DNA of 42,496 nt from UBA5109 sp965662565. Lineage in GTDB: Bacteria; Pseudomonadota; Gammaproteobacteria; Pseudomonadales; Pseudohongiellaceae. Below, piece by piece: positions 9,061-17,390 of the stretch (within the stretch, counting starts at the first letter, position 1; each line of letters begins with the position of its first letter). The notes below the pieces were generated by a model. It saw only the letters and a program-made list of their open reading frames with translations, had not been told where the DNA came from and did no database searches. The stretch covers positions 1-42,496 of the forward strand of contig CBFIHS010000014.1 in assembly GCA_965662565.1 (NCBI GenBank), written 5' to 3'. The position numbers and the translations under genes are program-made.

Positions 9061-11442
9061 ATGAAGTTAATTCGGAAAAGTCTCTATATTCTGTTTTGTT
9101 GTTGTCTTTTTTGCGGCTTAGGCGGAATTATGATTGCCGCTAGCGCTTTCTTATATCTTTCACCCAAATTACCACCGGCTGAAGATTATCGAAATGTCCG
9201 TCTAGTTAACCCCTTACGAATCTATACTGCCGATAACAAACTAATCGCAGAGTTCGGTGAAGTTCGTCGAGACCCCATTAAATTTGACGAAATCCCCCCT
9301 TTATTAATTCAAGCCTTGATTGCAAGTGAAGACACTCGCTTCTACCAGCATAATGGGGTAGATCTCCAGGCACTAGCCCGCTCAGTTCTCGGCATCCTGA
9401 GTGGCAACCCGAGCGGGGGTGGCAGCACATTAACTATGCAGCTTGCTAAAAACATTTCCTTTGAAGGTGAAAGCCCTTATTCAAGGAAGTTTAAAGAAAT
9501 TCTTTTGGCTTTAAAAATTGAAAGAGAGTTAGAAAAAGAGCAAATTTTAGAACTTTATTTGAATAGGATTTTCTTTGGCATCTCAGCCTATGGAATATCA
9601 GCCGCATCAAGTCAGTTTTATAACAAACCGGCCGGAGACTTAACACTGTCTGAAATGGCCATGTTGGTAGGCCTTTTACCGGCCCCCAACACAATTAACC
9701 CACTGAGATCAGAACAAAGAGCATTAGCTTATCGCAACCGTGTTTTAAACCGAATGCTGACTTTAAATATGATCTCACAAAGCCAATTTACTGAAGCTAA
9801 TAACAGCCCCCTCACCGCTAAAAGATATGGTGTTGAAATCGGTCTGGAGGCTCCTTATGTCGCAGAAATGGCTCGTCTAGAGATGGAAGCACGTTACGGA
9901 AATCTTGCATTCACTGACGGATTTGAGGTTTACACAACTATTAATAGTACAACTCAAGAATCAGCTAACCGCGCTTTAACAAAGGGGCTCGAAAGCTATG
10001 ATCGCAGCCACGGTTATCGAGGCTATGAAAACCATATGAATCCATCCAGCAATGACGATGATGTTGATATGTGGTTGGCCATTTTAGGAAGAACACCAGA
10101 AATAGCCGATCAAAAGCCCGCTTTTGTAAAAAGTATTGCTGAGCGGTCTTTTCAAGCGCTGCTTCGAAATGGCGAGACAGTTACTGTTGAATGGGATGGC
10201 ATACGTTGGGCCAAACGCTTTATTAACAATAGCACATGGACTTCAAGCCCCCGAAGTACTGATGAAGTTGTGGAAATCGGCGACCTTATCAGAGTCACTC
10301 AAAATACAGATGGGCGCTGGGCATTAAGCCAAGTCCCCGCAGTCAATGGTTCACTGGTTTCAGTTAACCCAAACAATGGAGCCATTTTAGCCTTGACTGG
10401 AGGCTATGATTTTTATCAAAGTAATTTCAACCGAGTAACCCAAGCCAGAAGACAGCCCGGCTCAAACTTCAAACCTTTTCTTTATGCTGCGGCATTAGAA
10501 AATGGCTACACAGCTGCTAGTTTAGTTAATGATGCTCCCTTAGACAGAAGCGACTATAGGCCAGAAAACTTTAGCGGAGAGTTTCTTGGTCCAATCATGT
10601 TGAAGTATGCACTTACTACCTCAAAAAACCTTGTATCTCTGAGGCTTTATGATTCCTTGGGCGAGGACATTGTATTGCCTTATATCTCGCGTTTTGGATT
10701 TAATCAAAGGGAGTTTCCACGCAGTGATTTAACTGTTGCTATCGGTTCACATGCTGTTACGCCCTTGGAGGTAGTTACTGGCTATACAGTGTTTGCGAAC
10801 GGAGGCCATAAGGTCACTCCATACTTAATTGAGCGTATTGAAAACTTTAATGACGGGCTGGTTTTCCAAGCTGAGCCGGCTACCGTTTGTAATTCCTGTG
10901 ACCTTAACTTTGATACTGAATTAAATGAGCCCTCAGCAATCCTAAACCCTGCACCGAGAGTCATCCACGAGGATGTTGCTTACATAATGAACACCATGTT
11001 GCGATCTGTAGTTACCGACGGCAGCGGCAGAAGAATCAACCGAGAAATCGGACGTTCTGATTTAGCCGGTAAAACAGGAACCACAAATGACAATTTTGAC
11101 CTGTGGTTTTCCGGCTTTAACGCTGACATCGTAACAACGGTATTTGTAGGCTTTGATACCCCTCAAACTTTAGGTAGAGATGAACAAGCTGCAACAGTAG
11201 CGGTTCCAATTTGGATAGACTTTATGAAAGAAGCCTTGGCCGACATGCCGCTTAATTCAATGGCTCAACCTGATGATATTGTTACAGTAAGAATTAACCC
11301 AGAAACTGGATTGAGAGCAAAACCAAATGAGTCAGGTGCTATTTTTGAAGTATTTCGAAAAGAATTCCAGCCCCAAGAAATTCTAGGGCAAGACGAAAGC
11401 GGTGGACGTACAGACGAAAACACCGCCGAAGATATCTTCTAA
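9061..11442 (+). CDS. mrcA: Penicillin-binding protein 1A (bifunctional transglycosylase/transpeptidase)
   Basis: Polymerises and cross-links peptidoglycan at the outer face of the inner membrane. The 793-residue protein has one N-terminal membrane anchor (about 8-32). Its glycosyltransferase (GT51) domain carries ASEDTRFYQHNGV with catalytic Glu90, GGGSTLTMQLAKN and ERELEKEQILELYLNRIFFG. The transpeptidase domain carries the nucleophile motif SNFK (Ser468), SKN (521-523) and KTGTT (671-675). An OB-like insert lies between the two, as in other PBP1a proteins. All catalytic residues are present. It is divergent from the pil scar, the standard position of this gene (ponA in Pseudomonas). The ATG at 9061 has only a weak, distant GAAGG upstream. 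Confidence 0.96.
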   Translation: MKLIRKSLYILFCCCLFCGLGGIMIAASAFLYLSPKLPPAEDYRNVRLVNPLRIYTADNKLIAEFGEVRRDPIKFDEIPPLLIQALIASEDTRFYQHNGVDLQALARSVLGILSGNPSGGGSTLTMQLAKNISFEGESPYSRKFKEILLALKIERELEKEQILELYLNRIFFGISAYGISAASSQFYNKPAGDLTLSEMAMLVGLLPAPNTINPLRSEQRALAYRNRVLNRMLTLNMISQSQFTEANNSPLTAKRYGVEIGLEAPYVAEMARLEMEARYGNLAFTDGFEVYTTINSTTQESANRALTKGLESYDRSHGYRGYENHMNPSSNDDDVDMWLAILGRTPEIADQKPAFVKSIAERSFQALLRNGETVTVEWDGIRWAKRFINNSTWTSSPRSTDEVVEIGDLIRVTQNTDGRWALSQVPAVNGSLVSVNPNNGAILALTGGYDFYQSNFNRVTQARRQPGSNFKPFLYAAALENGYTAASLVNDAPLDRSDYRPENFSGEFLGPIMLKYALTTSKNLVSLRLYDSLGEDIVLPYISRFGFNQREFPRSDLTVAIGSHAVTPLEVVTGYTVFANGGHKVTPYLIERIENFNDGLVFQAEPATVCNSCDLNFDTELNEPSAILNPAPRVIHEDVAYIMNTMLRSVVTDGSGRRINREIGRSDLAGKTGTTNDNFDLWFSGFNADIVTTVFVGFDTPQTLGRDEQAATVAVPIWIDFMKEALADMPLNSMAQPDDIVTVRINPETGLRAKPNESGAIFEVFRKEFQPQEILGQDESGGRTDENTAEDIF

Positions 11443-11453
11443 GCGGTGTTTTT
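11417..11453 (+). terminator. Rho-independent terminator overlapping the mrcA stop codon
   Basis: AAAACACCGC (11417-11426) pairs with GCGGTGTTTT (11443-11452), and the T run continues to 11453. The loop contains a second self-complementary stretch, GAAGATATCTTC, and the mrcA stop codon TAA. The last codons of mrcA therefore double as the ascending arm of the terminator. Confidence 0.7.
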
Positions 11454-11528
11454 ATAATACAGCCACCTTGTAGATAAAATTAAGCAGATCAAAAAGGAGG
11501 TGAAACTGAGAGTCGACCCGAAAGTCGA

Positions 11529-11738
11529 TTAAATTTTTCGACTAACGAAACGTTTCTTATAGCGATCAACTCGACCACCAGTATCTACGATCTTTTGCTT
11601 ACCAGTATAAAAAGGGTGACATTGTGAGCAAACATCAACTCGTAACTCCCCACCGATAGTGGAACGAGTATTGATAACATTACCACAACCGCAGGTAATA
11701 ACCGTTTCTTCGTATTTCGGATGAATTTCCGCTTTCAT
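11529..11738 (-). CDS. rpmE: Ribosomal protein bL31, zinc-binding type
   Basis: Protein of the large ribosomal subunit at the central protuberance. The 69-residue sequence starts MKAEIHPKYEETVITCGCGN and has the zinc-ribbon cysteines Cys16, Cys18, Cys37 and Cys40. It is therefore the zinc-containing (C+) form, which is replaced by the zinc-free paralogue under zinc starvation in species that carry both. It sits between mrcA and priA, as in related bacteria. An AGAGG lies just upstream of the ATG and a probable promoter lies about 90 bases away. Confidence 0.97.
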   Translation of the reverse strand: MKAEIHPKYEETVITCGCGNVINTRSTIGGELRVDVCSQCHPFYTGKQKIVDTGGRVDRYKKRFVSRKI

Positions 11739-11818
11739 TTTGAACCTCTAGTGAATATCGCCACCCGCTATTGTATTGGCAGGCACCATATTCTTTTAAT
11801 TTGAAAAAAAGAGCGCGA

Positions 11819-11846
11819 ATTCTAGCAGAGTCGCATGATTTAGCAA
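11819..11846 (-). promoter_or_regulatory. Likely promoter of rpmE
   Basis: On the minus strand TTGCTA (11846-11841) and TAGAAT (11824-11819) are 16 bases apart. The start would fall near 11812, about 75 bases before the rpmE ATG. The G+C-rich bases just after the -10 box (TCGCGC) resemble the discriminator of growth-rate-controlled ribosomal promoters. Confidence 0.5.
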
Positions 11847-11887
11847 GGATTGCTTATACAGATCTTTAATTTTTAAGTCTTTGTTAG

Positions 11888-12181
11888 TTATCCTTCTAGA
11901 TAAGTCCGATGATTTCGGACAACTTCATCAAAAATCATTTGGAAAAGATTTAAAACAAAATCAGGGTTAAGGTCTTTAGATTCAGCTATAGAGCGCAAGC
12001 CCTCAAGCTTTTGCATTTCTCGTTCCTGGTCAATCGAATCGAGGCTTTTATTGGCTTTCAGCTTGCCAACCTGAGCCGTTACCTCAAAACGTTTAACTAA
12101 TAACTGGAGCAACTCTTCATCAAGCCTGTCTATGTGTTCTCTTAAAAGTAATAATTCCGCAGGCACTGTGTTCGTTTGCAT
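11888..12181 (-). CDS. Chorismate mutase, AroQ class, stand-alone
   Basis: Likely converts chorismate to prephenate, the branch point to phenylalanine and tyrosine. The 97-residue protein is an all-helical AroQ domain: LREHIDRLDEELLQLLVKRF (first helix with the conserved Arg), then the VGKLKANK lysine, the DQEREMQKLE segment with a substrate-binding Arg and Glu, and FQMIFDEVVRNH near the end. It is not fused to prephenate dehydratase or dehydrogenase, so it is a monofunctional mutase. No signal peptide is visible, which argues against the secreted *AroQ type. GGAAG lies 7 bases before the ATG. It diverges from priA across 45 bases. Confidence 0.88.
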   Translation of the reverse strand: MQTNTVPAELLLLREHIDRLDEELLQLLVKRFEVTAQVGKLKANKSLDSIDQEREMQKLEGLRSIAESKDLNPDFVLNLFQMIFDEVVRNHRTYLEG

Positions 12182-12226
12182 GGTAATCTTCCAACAGTAA
12201 GAAATAGAAAAGTCTAATTAATATTC

Positions 12227-14278
12227 GTGAGTATAAACCAAGCCAGTAGTTCGCTCCATTCTTCCAATACTAAATTGGTATTGAATATAGTCGTTAACAC
12301 CCCTCTCAGAAAGAGTTTTGATTATCTGGCCCCTGCCGGACTAAGTCATGAAATTTTGCCTGGTCAAAGAGTTAGGGTGCCCTTTGGTAAGCGCGAACTC
12401 ATCGGCTTAATTATTTCAATCGCTCAAGAAACTAAATTCACCAAAAATGAATTAAAAGAAGTTATCGAAATCATTGATGAGATACCGATATTTGATGATG
12501 CGATGCTTAAACTTCTCAATTGGGCCTCTACTTATTATCAACATTCTCTAGGACAAGTAATTCATAGCGCTTTACCGACAGCTGCTCGCCAAGGGAAAGC
12601 CTTAAAACTGCCTATTCGAAAAAATGACAAAGCAGTCACAGACCCGAATATGCTAATCAATGACGTCCCTTTAGATTTAAATACTGAACAAAAAGAAGCA
12701 CTCAAAATAATCCTCAAGCAAGCAAAAGGGTTTCATTGCTACCTATTAGAAGGAATTACCGGAAGCGGCAAGACTGAAATTTATCTACAACTTATTGCTG
12801 AGAAACTAGCTGAAAACTTACAAGTATTAGTGCTTGTTCCAGAGATAAGCTTAACACCACAGACCATTGAGCGCTTTCAATCTCGCTTCCCAGAAAAAAT
12901 CGTGGCCATCCATTCAGGTTTAACAGACAGACAACGCTTTAGTGCTTGGCTTGATGCTCGGGAAGCCAAGGCTCATATAGTCATTGGCACCCGTTCCGCA
13001 GTCTTTTCTCCTTTACTTCGGCCCGGTTTGATCATAATTGATGAAGAGCATGATGGCTCTTATAAGCAGCAAGAAGGCTTCCGTTATTCTGCTCGAGATC
13101 TCGCTATTTATCGTGCTCAGTTATCCAACATTCCCATAATCCTAGGTTCAGCAACTCCAAGCTTGGAAAGCCTTCATAATGCTCTGCGCGGACGTTATTC
13201 ATTACTGAGCCTTAAACAACGAGCCGCCGATGCTAAAAAGCCAGTTTTTAAATGCATTGATCTCAAAGGAAAGAAATTAGTTGAAGGTTTTAGTGAAGAG
13301 TTAATCGAAGTAATACAAAAGCATTTAGCTCAAGACAAACAGGTTTTGATATTTTTAAATCGTCGAGGCTTTGCACCATTGCTTCAATGTCACGATTGCG
13401 GGTGGACTGCTACTTGCTCACGCTGTGACATCAGCTACACTTTGCATAAAAGCAGCCCAGAACTTAGATGTCATCGTTGTGAGTCGCAACGCAGGTTAAA
13501 TACGCACTGCCCTTCGTGTCAGAGCTCAGAATTAATGCCGATTGGTCAAGGCACTGAAAGAACCGAGCAAGCACTTCAGGGATACTTTCCAGAAACCCCT
13601 ATCTACAGAATTGACAGGGATACCACTCGCAACAAAGGCCAATTAGAAGACACTATCAACAATATCAACCTTGGCCAAAGTTCTATCCTAGTAGGCACCC
13701 AAATGTTAGCTAAAGGTCATCATTTTCCGGATGTAACCTTAGTGGCAATCTTGGATGCAGATGCCGGTTTATTTAGCTCTGATTTTAGAGGACAGGAATT
13801 TACAGGGCAGCTGCTTACCCAAGTTGCCGGTCGGGCTGGCCGCGGGGAACATGCCGGAGAAGTTTATATTCAAACACATAACAGCACCCATCCAGGCTTA
13901 GTGTCTTTAATTAAAGATGGCTACCAACATTACGCAAGAGAGCTCCTTGTAGAAAGAAACTTAACGCAACTTCCACCCTTTTCTTATCAGGCTTTGATCC
14001 GGGCTGAATCAGCAATACCTCAGCTTCCTGAAGGTTTCCTGCGACAAATTAAAGCGCAGTCATCACACTTATTAAGTGACTCTTTATCGGTTCTTGGTCC
14101 TTTACCGGCGCCGATGGAAAAGCGAGCCGGTCGTTTTCGTTATCAATTATTACTGCAAGCTAGTAGCCGCACTGAGTTACACAACTTTCTCAATAAGTTA
14201 ACTCCTATCTATGAAGCCTCACCTTTGGCTAGAAAGGTACGTTGGTCAATCGACATTGATCCACTTGATTTTAGTTGA
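12227..14278 (+). CDS. priA: Primosomal protein N', replication restart helicase PriA
   Basis: 3'-to-5' helicase that recognises stalled forks and reloads the replisome. The 683-residue protein has the N-terminal fork-binding domain (KSFDYLAPAG, then VRVPFGKRELIGLI), Walker A GITGSGKT (176-183), the DEEH box, the zinc-binding cysteine set (CHDCGW, CSRC, CHRC and CPSC, about 388-435) that interrupts the helicase, and C-terminal motifs GTQMLAKGHHFPDVTLV and QVAGRAGRG. The GTG at 12227 is the earliest start; family alignments begin about residue 17, so translation might start slightly later. Its place after rpmE and before ftsN is conserved. Confidence 0.96.
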   Translation: MSINQASSSLHSSNTKLVLNIVVNTPLRKSFDYLAPAGLSHEILPGQRVRVPFGKRELIGLIISIAQETKFTKNELKEVIEIIDEIPIFDDAMLKLLNWASTYYQHSLGQVIHSALPTAARQGKALKLPIRKNDKAVTDPNMLINDVPLDLNTEQKEALKIILKQAKGFHCYLLEGITGSGKTEIYLQLIAEKLAENLQVLVLVPEISLTPQTIERFQSRFPEKIVAIHSGLTDRQRFSAWLDAREAKAHIVIGTRSAVFSPLLRPGLIIIDEEHDGSYKQQEGFRYSARDLAIYRAQLSNIPIILGSATPSLESLHNALRGRYSLLSLKQRAADAKKPVFKCIDLKGKKLVEGFSEELIEVIQKHLAQDKQVLIFLNRRGFAPLLQCHDCGWTATCSRCDISYTLHKSSPELRCHRCESQRRLNTHCPSCQSSELMPIGQGTERTEQALQGYFPETPIYRIDRDTTRNKGQLEDTINNINLGQSSILVGTQMLAKGHHFPDVTLVAILDADAGLFSSDFRGQEFTGQLLTQVAGRAGRGEHAGEVYIQTHNSTHPGLVSLIKDGYQHYARELLVERNLTQLPPFSYQALIRAESAIPQLPEGFLRQIKAQSSHLLSDSLSVLGPLPAPMEKRAGRFRYQLLLQASSRTELHNFLNKLTPIYEASPLARKVRWSIDIDPLDFS

Positions 14279-14351
14279 CTGCCAAGATCGACTATCAAAG
14301 GGTGAGTAATTTGGCGATAATATCTACCCCATCATTATTACTGTAAAAAAA

Positions 14352-14930
14352 ATGGCACATGATTTCGCAAAGCACCGTTCTTCAGATACTAAGCCTAAAA
14401 AGAAACGGTCATCATCCAAGTCAGCAACCAGAGTCGCTCAAAGCAGAAGCCCCTCGCCCTCGTTTTTTTCAGGCTTATTAGTCGGCTTATTTGCAGCGTT
14501 CATTTTTTTCTTCACTCTATATCGCCCGGGTTTATTAGACAGTATGAATGAGGCTGTATTCGTACAAAGCACTGATTCAATTGAACCAAATGACAACCAA
14601 GACCCCGACTTCACTTTTTATGATCGTTTAAGCGAAGCGGAAGTCGTTGTAGATGTTATTGGAGTTGACCTGGAACCAGAAGTTGAAGAAAACCCGAGTA
14701 TTTATCGAGTTCAAGCCGCCTCATTTAATGACATAAAAGATGCAGAAAGCCTAAAAGCCGAAATCATTTTATTAGGTTTAGATGCCGCTATCTATCAAGC
14801 TGAAGTTCTAGGCCAGACAAAATATCGCGTTCAAGCAGGCCCTTTTATAGGAAACAGTCAAGCCGAAGCGGCTATTGAGCTATTAGCCCAAAATAATGTC
14901 AATGGAGCAATCAAGATCGAGGTTCGTTAA
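14352..14930 (+). CDS. ftsN: SPOR-domain division protein, FtsN-like
   Basis: Bitopic inner-membrane protein with a basic cytoplasmic N-terminus (KPKKKRSSSKS), one membrane segment (about 36-58, GLLVGLFAAFIFFFTLY), an acidic periplasmic linker and a C-terminal SPOR domain (about 117-190, YRVQAASFNDIKDAESLKAE, with a second YRVQAGPF repeat). SPOR domains bind denuded glycan strands at the septum. At 192 residues it is shorter than E. coli FtsN (319). The place between priA and hslV is that of ftsN in gammaproteobacteria, which is the main reason for the name. In Pseudomonas argS lies between priA and this gene; here it does not. Confidence 0.78.
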   Translation: MAHDFAKHRSSDTKPKKKRSSSKSATRVAQSRSPSPSFFSGLLVGLFAAFIFFFTLYRPGLLDSMNEAVFVQSTDSIEPNDNQDPDFTFYDRLSEAEVVVDVIGVDLEPEVEENPSIYRVQAASFNDIKDAESLKAEIILLGLDAAIYQAEVLGQTKYRVQAGPFIGNSQAEAAIELLAQNNVNGAIKIEVR

Positions 14931-14979
14931 GGGGCATCCTGTTGCAAGCTCTTGAGTTCAAGCAGAAACTTGCATACGA

Positions 14980-15009
14980 CTTGAAATTTGATCATCAAGC
15001 ACCACATAG
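14980..15009 (+). promoter_or_regulatory. Candidate sigma-32 heat-shock promoter of hslVU
   Basis: CTTGAA at 14980-14985 and CCACATAG at 15002-15009 are spaced as in sigma-32 promoters (consensus CTTGAA, 13-16 bases, CCCCATNT). The site lies 30-60 bases before hslV, a gene pair under heat-shock control in E. coli. The -10 half deviates from the consensus. The same gap also contains the inverted repeat CTTGAGTTCAAG (14951-14962). Confidence 0.45.
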
Positions 15010-15040
15010 TAAATCAATCAAACTTAAATAAGAGTACTCA

Positions 15041-15580
15041 ATGGAGCAATATCGTGGCACAACGATTGTTTCGGTTCGCCGAGGCAATAAAGTAGTTGTT
15101 GGTGGTGACGGCCAAGTCAGCCAAGGCAATACTGTAATGAAAGGCAATGCCAGGAAGGTACGCCGCTTATACAAAGATCAGGTTATCGCTGGCTTTGCGG
15201 GTGGAACTGCGGATGCCTTTACTCTGTTTGAACGTTTTGAAGAACAGCTAGAAAAATATCAGGGTAAATTAACCAGGGCAGCTGTTGAGCTTGCTAAACT
15301 TTGGCGCACAGAACGTTCATTGCGCCGTTTAGAAGCTTTGCTTGTAGTGGCAGACAAAGAAACCTCATTAATAATTACTGGTAATGGCGATGTTATTGAG
15401 CCCGAAAATTCCTTAATGGCCATTGGTTCTGGCGGATCCTTCGCTCAATCAGCCGCTATTGCCTTACTGGAAAACTCTGATCTAGACGCTAGGGCAATAG
15501 TAGAAAAAAGTCTGAATATTGCCGCCGACATTTGTGTCTACACCAATCACAATCTCACTATCGAAGAACTCGATTGCTAA
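15041..15580 (+). CDS. hslV: ATP-dependent protease subunit HslV (ClpQ)
   Basis: Proteolytic core of the two-component HslUV protease, two stacked hexamers related to the proteasome beta subunit. The 179-residue protein starts MEQYRGTTIVSVRR; removal of six residues would expose Thr7 as the N-terminal nucleophile. GGDGQVSQGNTVMKGNARKV, FAGGTADAFTLFERFE and ITGNGDVIEPEN are typical family stretches. The stop is followed after 10 bases by hslU, with GGAAG between them. AAGAG lies 7 bases before the ATG. Degrades regulators and damaged proteins, mostly after heat stress. Confidence 0.97.
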   Translation: MEQYRGTTIVSVRRGNKVVVGGDGQVSQGNTVMKGNARKVRRLYKDQVIAGFAGGTADAFTLFERFEEQLEKYQGKLTRAAVELAKLWRTERSLRRLEALLVVADKETSLIITGNGDVIEPENSLMAIGSGGSFAQSAAIALLENSDLDARAIVEKSLNIAADICVYTNHNLTIEELDC

Positions 15581-15590
15581 GGAAGAATTA

Positions 15591-16937
15591 ATGGCAAATT
15601 TAAGCCCAAAAGAAATTGCCCAGCAGCTTGATAAACATATTGTTGGACAAGATGCCGCAAAACGAGCTGTCGCAATTGCCCTACGAAACCGTTGGCGCAG
15701 GATGAAACTTCCCGAAGAATTACGCAACGAAGTCAGCCCAAAAAACATTCTAATGATAGGGCCCACAGGTGTTGGTAAAACAGAAATTGCTCGACGCCTT
15801 GCCCGTTTAGCTGGCTCTCCTTTTATCAAAGTTGAAGCAACAAAGTTTACCGAGGTTGGTTATGTGGGTCGTGATGTTGAGTCAATTATCAGAGACTTAG
15901 TAGACATTGCCTACAAGATGCTGCGCGAAGAGGAAATAGATAAAGTCAGTATCGAAGCGGCCGATGCTGCAGAAGATAAAGTCCTCGATATATTATTGCC
16001 CGGCCCTGCTTCACAAAAAGATGTGGAACCTCTAAGCGTTACTTCAGCTGACAATAGCACCCGACAAATCTTTCGTAAAAAATTGCGTGAAGGAGACCTT
16101 GATGACAAAGAAATTGAAATCAAAGTTGTCGATATGATTTCTGGTGTCGAAATTATGGCGCCTCCAGGCATGGAAGATATGAGCAATCAACTCAGCTCGA
16201 TGTTTTCTAACCTTGGTAATCAGCGCAAAAAAAATCGAAGAGTCACTGTTAAGTCAGCATTAAAAATTTTGAAAGACGAAGAAGCTGCAAAGCTCATCAA
16301 TGAAGAAGAATTAAAAGCCCAAGCCGTTACAAGTACCGAACAAACCGCTATTGTCTTTATTGATGAAATTGACAAAGTAGCCACTAAAAATGAAAGCTCT
16401 ACTGGTGGTGTTTCAAGAGAAGGTGTTCAAAGAGATTTGTTACCCTTAATTGAAGGCTCAACCGTAACCACTAAATATGGCCCAATAAAAACAGACCATA
16501 TACTCTTTATTGCTTCTGGAGCTTTCCACCTTTCTAAACCTTCAGACTTAATTCCAGAATTACAAGGACGCCTACCAATTCGGGTAGAACTAAACGCGCT
16601 TTCTGTTGATGATTTTAAACGCATTCTTACTGAACCTGATGCCTCTTTGTGCAAACAATATCAAGCGCTTTTAGCGACAGAAAATCTTGAGCTAGAATTT
16701 ACTGATGATGGCATTGAGAAAATTTCAGAAATTGCCTGGTCCGTAAATGAGCGTACTGAGAATATTGGCGCCAGACGTCTACATACAGTTTTAGAAAAAT
16801 TATTGGAAGACATCTCATTCCGAGCAGATGAATTGGTTAACAGCGGCAAAACCTCATTCGTTATTGATGCAGAATTTGTTGACTTCACTCTGAGCGAGCT
16901 TTCTCAGAATGAAGATTTAAGCCGCTTTATACTGTAG
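15591..16937 (+). CDS. hslU: ATP-dependent protease ATPase subunit HslU (ClpY)
   Basis: AAA+ unfoldase that feeds substrates into HslV. The 448-residue protein has Walker A GPTGVGKT (57-64), the pore loop GYVG after KFTEVGYVGRDVES, the intermediate domain (about 110-240), Walker B IVFIDEIDK, sensor and arginine-finger regions around PELQGRLPIRVEL, and a C-terminal NERTENIGARRLHTVLEKLLEDISF segment; the C-terminal tail LSRFIL activates HslV. I use the ATG at 15591, ten bases after hslV, which gives the normal MANLSPKEI start; a longer in-frame reading would overlap hslV. Confidence 0.97.
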   Translation: MANLSPKEIAQQLDKHIVGQDAAKRAVAIALRNRWRRMKLPEELRNEVSPKNILMIGPTGVGKTEIARRLARLAGSPFIKVEATKFTEVGYVGRDVESIIRDLVDIAYKMLREEEIDKVSIEAADAAEDKVLDILLPGPASQKDVEPLSVTSADNSTRQIFRKKLREGDLDDKEIEIKVVDMISGVEIMAPPGMEDMSNQLSSMFSNLGNQRKKNRRVTVKSALKILKDEEAAKLINEEELKAQAVTSTEQTAIVFIDEIDKVATKNESSTGGVSREGVQRDLLPLIEGSTVTTKYGPIKTDHILFIASGAFHLSKPSDLIPELQGRLPIRVELNALSVDDFKRILTEPDASLCKQYQALLATENLELEFTDDGIEKISEIAWSVNERTENIGARRLHTVLEKLLEDISFRADELVNSGKTSFVIDAEFVDFTLSELSQNEDLSRFIL

Positions 16938-16947
16938 TACATTTCAC

Positions 16948-17337
16948 ATGCTTCCCTCAGACATCAAGCTGCATAAAAAATCCGGTATTTTAGAACTCGA
17001 ATACAGTGATGCTTCCTACAAACTCGATGCTGAATTTCTTCGAGTGCATTCTCCTTCTGCAGAAGTTAGAGGCCATGGCCCTGGGCAAGAGGTGCTTCAA
17101 GTTGGCAAAAAGAATGTCCTTATTACTCAAATCGATGCTGTCGGTAATTATGCCCTACGCCTCCATTTTGATGATGACCACAACACTGGTCTTTACACTT
17201 GGGAGTACTTAAGAGAAATATGCCTGCAACAGCAAGAAATGTGGGCTGCTTATTTACAAAGACTAAAAGCAGCGGGTGAAACCCGTGAACCACTGCCTGC
17301 GGATACTCAAGTCGTTAAAATAAGCCCACTACAATAA
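16948..17337 (+). CDS. DUF971 (GBBH-like N-terminal domain) protein
   Basis: Protein of 129 residues made of the DUF971 fold, the domain found at the N-terminus of gamma-butyrobetaine hydroxylase: LHKKSGILELEYSDASYKL, then LRVHSPSAEVRGHGPG, ITQIDAVGNYALRLHFDDDH and TGLYTWEYLREI. In eukaryotes the domain contains a metal site, and the stand-alone bacterial form has been connected with Fe-S or cofactor chemistry only by association, so I give no function. It starts 10 bases after hslU and precedes ubiE, the order seen in Pseudomonas, and is probably cotranscribed with hslVU. Confidence 0.85.
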   Translation: MLPSDIKLHKKSGILELEYSDASYKLDAEFLRVHSPSAEVRGHGPGQEVLQVGKKNVLITQIDAVGNYALRLHFDDDHNTGLYTWEYLREICLQQQEMWAAYLQRLKAAGETREPLPADTQVVKISPLQ

Positions 17338-17390
17338 AACCTTTGGAATCAAAGTAAGCTCAAAACTGATTGATGAGTTATAATTCCCCC

